From positions 11,360,303 through 11,402,802 of the forward strand of contig CM060320.1 of the NCBI GenBank assembly GCA_030674155.1: a stretch of 42,500 bases of DNA, read 5' to 3'. The notes under the pieces are model-generated. The model had not been told where the DNA came from. It did no database searches and saw nothing but the letters and a program-made list of their open reading frames with translations. Each line of letters opens with the position of its first letter. The first letter of the stretch is position 1. This DNA comes from Stramonita haemastoma. Its lineage: Eukaryota; Mollusca; Gastropoda; Neogastropoda; Muricidae. Of the stretch, positions 39,401 to 42,500 are shown in pieces. Both the position numbers and the translations under genes were made by a program.

Positions 39401-40661
39401 AAAAAAGGAAACCCAAGAAAAGGTAACTCTACAACAGCACCAAAGCCTGGTCCTAGAGAAGAGCAGGTAACTCTACAAAGAGCAGGTAACTCTACAAAGA
39501 GCAGGTAACTCTACAACAACAACATGACCCGAGAGAAGAGCAGGTAACTCAACTCACGGAGGTTTCCCTGGAAGTTGATGGGGAGGATGACGGCGATAGA
39601 GATGACGGTGATGATGGTGATGTAGACCAGCAGGTAGCGCTGGAAGGACAGGTACTGCACCGCGTCACGCCCACACTTGTGCAGGATGTCAATGTCTCTG
39701 GGTTACAACAACAACAACAAAAAAGATACAGGTAGCAAAAGAGATTATACAATTTAAACCAGACGAGTCGATTAACCAATGGTTGATAAATTAACAGGTA
39801 ATTGATGGTCGTCAATATTTTGACCATAACATAATTATTGGTTGTCAAGTCTTCAGGGGTGCCCCCACAGTCACCAGACTAAGGGCTAGATAGATAGATT
39901 ATTATGATGGTGATGACTGATATATAAAAATCATATATGTATTGGTATAAATAATCAAAACATTTTTTTTTTAATTACTGTGTAATGGAGTCTTTTGGGG
40001 TTCTTTATTTCTATTTCAAATTTTGAAAAATAGTATTTCATTTTGTTAATCATTTTTCGACAAGACAAGACTTAACTGGACTACTCATGTGTAAATTCAG
40101 ACCAAAACTAGACAACATGTGTCTTTTCAACTTAAAACTCTAAAAACAGAAAGACACACTATTAAATGTATCCTTTATATGTATGCTAAAAGAGATCTAA
40201 GTCTTATTTGAAAAGTATTAAAAGCATAAGCAAAGTTACTGCATCTAGAAAAAAAAAGCACCCTCCTCCCCAAACTAAACCCACCTCTTCAATTATCCAA
40301 TCCAATCATACTGTTTACAGCCCCACCCATCACAGAGGCCATGTTAAGGCTGTCACCTTGCTAGTGGTTAATGCTCAGATGAAAACTTTACAGCTATATA
40401 AAATTAAAACACTTCGCTCAAGTCAGATGTGCTGGCCCTGACCTGTCAGGTTTTTAACAGCAGAGCAACACATGTGACAGACAATAGCTGCTACCTGAGC
40501 GTTCAACGAAGAAGATTAAAACATAATGACCAAAACCAACTGTTCAGATGTTCTCCATTTCAATGCCCTAGTCAGCCACAAGAGTCAAGCCTGTACCAGC
40601 ATCAGGGAGAAAAAACCCTCATTTTGTAGATGTTTAGTCATAAAAATATGTCTTTATTCAC

Positions 40662-40737
<76 letters not shown>

Positions 40738-42023
40738 TATATATCCACACACTCTGCTTTAACGAAACACACCCAAACATGCAGTTAACACTCACTTCAA
40801 TTTGACAAAGGCTATGATCCAGCGGAAGATGCCCTGAAAAAGGGGAGAGCAAAAGAACATTCACACTTTTAGTATTTACATTCCCAACAAAATGACAATC
40901 TGCAAAATATTTAATAGAAATACAAAGGGAAAGGGGGGGAAGGGGGGGGGGGGTTTTTTAAAAGGGAAAAGAATCACACAGAGTCACGGGGGAATCTCGA
41001 ATAAAGGGCAGGCAGCCCAACATAAACTGTAAGAGACAGAAAAAAAAAGACAGAGAGAAACAGCAGGAAATTGACATAAAAACCCAAAACCCCAGTTTTA
41101 AATTTAAATAAGAATCTCCCTGTCTATTATCCTGGGCAACCTTTACCTTTCCCCCTTTTCAACTGTTGTTCGTTTACATCACCCAAATTATAGCAAACAT
41201 CAAAGTTCTAAAGTATCAATGGCTCTCTTTCCCCCTCTTTCCATCTCTGCCTCCACCCCTTCTTTTTTTTTAAAGATATGTGACCTCACATCCCTAATGG
41301 TAGGCTTTTGTTATTTTGTGTTTCTCTTTTCCATGAAACGCTTTTTAAAAACACACAACATCAAAATGTGCCAAACCTTTCCCCCAACTCCCTTAATACA
41401 CACACAACAAACAACCACAAAGGAAGGGGGTTAGCCTAGTGGTCAGAACTTTGGGTGTTTGGGGAAAATTTTGAGGGCCCCCAAATTTTCGTTTTTTCCG
41501 TTTCGGGGGAAATTTTTCCCCTGCAGTTAACATCAGTGTTTGACTCCCCTCTCCCCAAAATTCCTATGGTTTTTCCAGACTATAAACCGGGGGCCCCATG
41601 TGCAAACCCCCTCGCAGAAATTTTGCGCATACATTAATTCCTGTTCAGCTTTTCATAAAATTTAGGCCATTGTGTGCCGGTGGAGAAGATACAAGTTTTA
41701 CAAAACTGCAACACACTGAGACTAATGTAAAAAAAGCATTGAGTATTATTCCTTTTATCCTCAAAAAAAAATATAAAAGAATCACCCACCACACACTCAC
41801 ACACACCCCACCACCAACAACACACACACCACAAATCACACACACACATCTCCCCACACTCACACACACACACACACACACACAACACCACACACCACCC
41901 CACACACACCAACACACAAAACACATGTGTACCTTGCCCTGTGATTTTACCACAGTGTCGGGGGATCCTGTGACCCGGGGACCCCCTCTTTTTCCGGGGT
42001 CCCCCATAAAACAGAGAGTCCCC
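36179..42023 (-). CDS. TMEM63: TMEM63 mechanosensitive channel gene, N-terminal exons only
   Basis: TMEM63 proteins are the animal OSCA-family, membrane-tension-gated cation channels. Six phase-compatible exons give IDILHKCGRDAVQYLSFQRY, a hydrophobic span ending AVILPINFQGNL, LGNATEFGHTTIGNLDAE, a second span LLWVHAVLAVLYLAIIVLVL, VSRTLMISNIPRNKCFGENI and EAYPEVVVMDVQFAYNITDL. These are landmark TMEM63 segments: the N-terminal membrane helices and the start of the cytosolic RRM-like domain. A weaker exon at 41933-42023 may precede them. TMEM63A, B or C cannot be told apart. The remaining two thirds of the protein, with the pore helices, should lie at lower coordinates; I find nothing like it down to PAXX on either strand. 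The exons themselves look intact. Confidence 0.85.
36260..37126. other. TMEM63 intron with (CA)n and A/C runs
   Basis: Contains (CA)n at 36405-36465 and a C-run at 36797-36808. The plus-strand open frame reaching into 37127-37401 is antisense to a TMEM63 exon. Confidence 0.6.
37127..37200 (-). CDS. TMEM63: TMEM63 exon VSRTLMISNIP
   Basis: After TTGTCAG: VSRTLMISNIPRNKCFGENI then RLHF, ending CA|GTGAGT phase 2. Matches the V-RTLMI--VP start of the cytosolic RRM-like domain. Confidence 0.92.
37395..37575 (+). mobile_element. SINE family C copy (best preserved)
   Basis: CCTCTGAAGTCGGAGTATGG, CTGCCTATATGGTGAGGTAC, CAAACTTCTCATTCAGTGTG, CAGTGATTCCCAGGTGGGAT, CTGGGTGACCCCCCAGAG. No clear tRNA head on this copy. 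Confidence 0.7.
38095..38180 (+). mobile_element. SINE family A tail fragment
   Basis: CACTGGATGTAAAAAAGCGC then TGGGTGTTTATTC and A-rich end. Confidence 0.55.
38200..38357. repeat. GA/CA simple sequence and 25-nt G-run
   Basis: (AGAGAC)n, CACA and then a pure G-run at about 38333-38357, 9 nt from the TMEM63 exon at 38367. Confidence 0.95.
38367..38475 (-). CDS. TMEM63: TMEM63 exon with second membrane helix
   Basis: After TTTTTTCCAG: SPLLWVHAVLAVLYLAIIVL, VLHHFHTNLDVEEDEQ, ending CAG|GTATTA phase 0. The LLWLH-like start and the acidic EED end fit the family. A 25-nt C-run on this strand begins 9 nt into the intron. Confidence 0.92.
38540..38750 (+). mobile_element. Repeat family B copy with a SINE A tail piece
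   Basis: Family B at about 38555-38690 (ATACATGGAATTTATATAGC, CAAAGCACTTGCATTCAAC) followed at 38700-38750 by a reverse SINE A tail piece (CATCCAGTCCTCGTGTGTAT). Confidence 0.65.
38821..38872 (-). CDS. TMEM63: TMEM63 exon LGNATEFGHTTIGNLDAE
   Basis: 52-nt exon after ATTTCCAG, ending GCTGA|GTAAGT phase 2. FGHTTIGNL corresponds to the FGRTTIANL motif of vertebrate TMEM63; NAT is a possible N-glycosylation site in an extracellular loop. Confidence 0.9.
39420..39556. repeat. 19-bp repeats (AGAGCAGGTAACTCTACAA) next to a TMEM63 donor
   Basis: Five or so copies of AGGTAACTCTACAA/AGAGCAGGTAACTC, partly spaced by other sequence; the last lies directly beside the exon donor at 39557. Confidence 0.85.
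39558..39697 (-). CDS. TMEM63: TMEM63 exon with RCG-type motif and membrane helix
   Basis: After GTAACCCAG it codes for DIDILHKCGRDAVQYLSFQR, YLLVYITIITVISIAVILPI and NFQGNL, ending CCTCC|GTGAGT phase 1. The KCGRDA-YLSFQR block and ILPINFQG are family hallmarks. Confidence 0.92.
39850..40660. other. TMEM63 intron, no features
   Basis: AT-rich intron sequence; no exon or named repeat seen, apart from short A-runs. Confidence 0.5.
40664..40736. repeat. (TA)n microsatellite
   Basis: About 35 TA units. Confidence 0.97.
40796..40833 (-). CDS. TMEM63: TMEM63 exon GIFRWIIAFVKLK
   Basis: A 38-nt exon after CCCTTTTTCAG, ending TTGAA|GTGAGT phase 2. Its product resembles the segment just before the RCGxDA motif in vertebrate TMEM63 proteins. 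It lies beside a (TA)n microsatellite at 40664-40735. Confidence 0.75.
41425..41785 (+). mobile_element. SINE family A, full-length but altered
   Basis: GGTTAGCCTAGTGGTCAGAA head, CTGCAGTTAACATCAGTG, CAGACTATAAACCGGGGGCC, CCATTGTGTGCCGGTGGAG, A-rich tail. Many homopolymers look lengthened, as in the rest of this end of the window. Confidence 0.7.
41786..41925. repeat. CA-rich simple sequence
   Basis: Impure CACA/CCAC tract directly beyond the SINE tail, ending close to the tentative TMEM63 exon. Confidence 0.9.
41933..42023 (-). CDS. TMEM63: TMEM63 exon, tentative (one-base insertion)
   Basis: Between CTGGCAG and AAG|GTACAC. It reads DSLFYG then, one base on, DPGKRGGPRVTGSPDTVVKS plus QGK, joining in phase 0 to GIFRWIIAF. 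A run of five G is one too long. The position fits the cytosolic loop before the first helices, but the sequence is poorly conserved and the local assembly is poor. Confidence 0.45.
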
Positions 42024-42094
42024 CTGCCAGTCCCAGAAACAACACGTCAGTACACATGAACACATGCACGCATGCAGCAACAAAACCACATAGG

Positions 42095-42500
42095 GGCAAC
42101 CAAAATTTTTTTTTTTTTTTTTTTTAAAAAATTTTTTTTTTTTTAAAAAGAAAGGGGGGGGGGAAAAAAAAGGGGGGGGGGGGGGAGAAAGGGGGGAAAG
42201 GGGGGGAGAGAGAGAGAGAAAGGGGGAGAGAGAAAAAAAAAAAAAAAAGAGAGGAAAGAAGAAAAGAGGGGGGGAGGGGGGAAAAAAAAAGGGGAGAAGA
42301 GAGAAAGGGGGAGAGAGACCAAAAAAAAAAAAAGAAGGAAAAAGAAAGAGAGAAGAGAGGAAGAGAAAAGGGGGGGAGAAAAAAAAAAAAGGGGGGGGGG
42401 GGGGAGAAAAAGGGGGGGGGAAAAAAAAAAAGGGGGAAAAAAAACCCCGGGAAAAAAAAAAAAATTTTTTTTAAAAAAGGGGGGGAAAAAGGGGGGGAAA
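42095..42500. other. Homopolymer-only sequence, probably unreliable
   Basis: Made almost wholly of A, G and T runs (G3-G12, A3-A14, a few C). It looks like low-quality assembly sequence rather than biology. Confidence 0.75.

Overview
This window is animal nuclear DNA. It has split genes with GT/AG introns, small exons in a large excess of AT-rich intronic sequence, very many CA/GT, GA and TA microsatellites, and several families of tRNA-headed SINEs. The repeat style (a gastropod-type SINE recognised from memory, plus a widespread family ending in a (TACAAAA)n tail) suggests a mollusc, probably a snail. That assignment is inference; the gene content only says bilaterian invertebrate.

Three protein-coding genes are visible. 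(1) From about 26.7 kb down to the left edge, minus strand, lies a very large EML5/EML6-type gene (echinoderm microtubule-associated protein-like), with 28 visible exons and about 1,600 codons: three HELP-TAPE modules joined by acidic serine/aspartate linkers. It starts at 26698 and runs out of the window at base 1, where roughly the last fifth of the protein should follow. (2) Head-to-head with it, plus strand 27211-28902, is a two-exon PAXX gene (XRCC4/XLF paralogue of non-homologous end joining), 199 residues. (3) On the minus strand from about 42.0 kb down to 36.18 kb are six confident exons and one tentative exon of a TMEM63 (OSCA-family mechanosensitive channel) gene: only the N-terminal part. 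The remaining exons are expected at lower coordinates but none is visible.

Layout: 1-26.7 kb EML exons and introns loaded with SINEs, minisatellites and a LINE RNase H fragment (17.5-18.2 kb); 26.7-27.2 kb shared promoter with an RFX X-box-like palindrome; 27.2-28.9 kb PAXX; 29-35.4 kb gene-poor, AT-rich, with SINEs and degenerate tandem repeats; 35.5-36.2 kb a 35-bp minisatellite touching a TMEM63 splice donor; 36.2-42.0 kb TMEM63 exons; 42.1-42.5 kb homopolymer-rich sequence that looks unreliable.

Two things stand out. First, exon edges together with their splice sites have been duplicated into neighbouring introns of the EML gene at three places (exon numbers 17, 18 and 28), and minisatellites abut or nearly abut splice donors in TMEM63. 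Second, several EML exons that are otherwise well conserved carry 1-2 nt frame-breaking indels and one expected exon is missing, which points to assembly error more than to a dead gene. The genes are not an operon; they share only a promoter region (EML/PAXX) and a convergent arrangement (PAXX/TMEM63).
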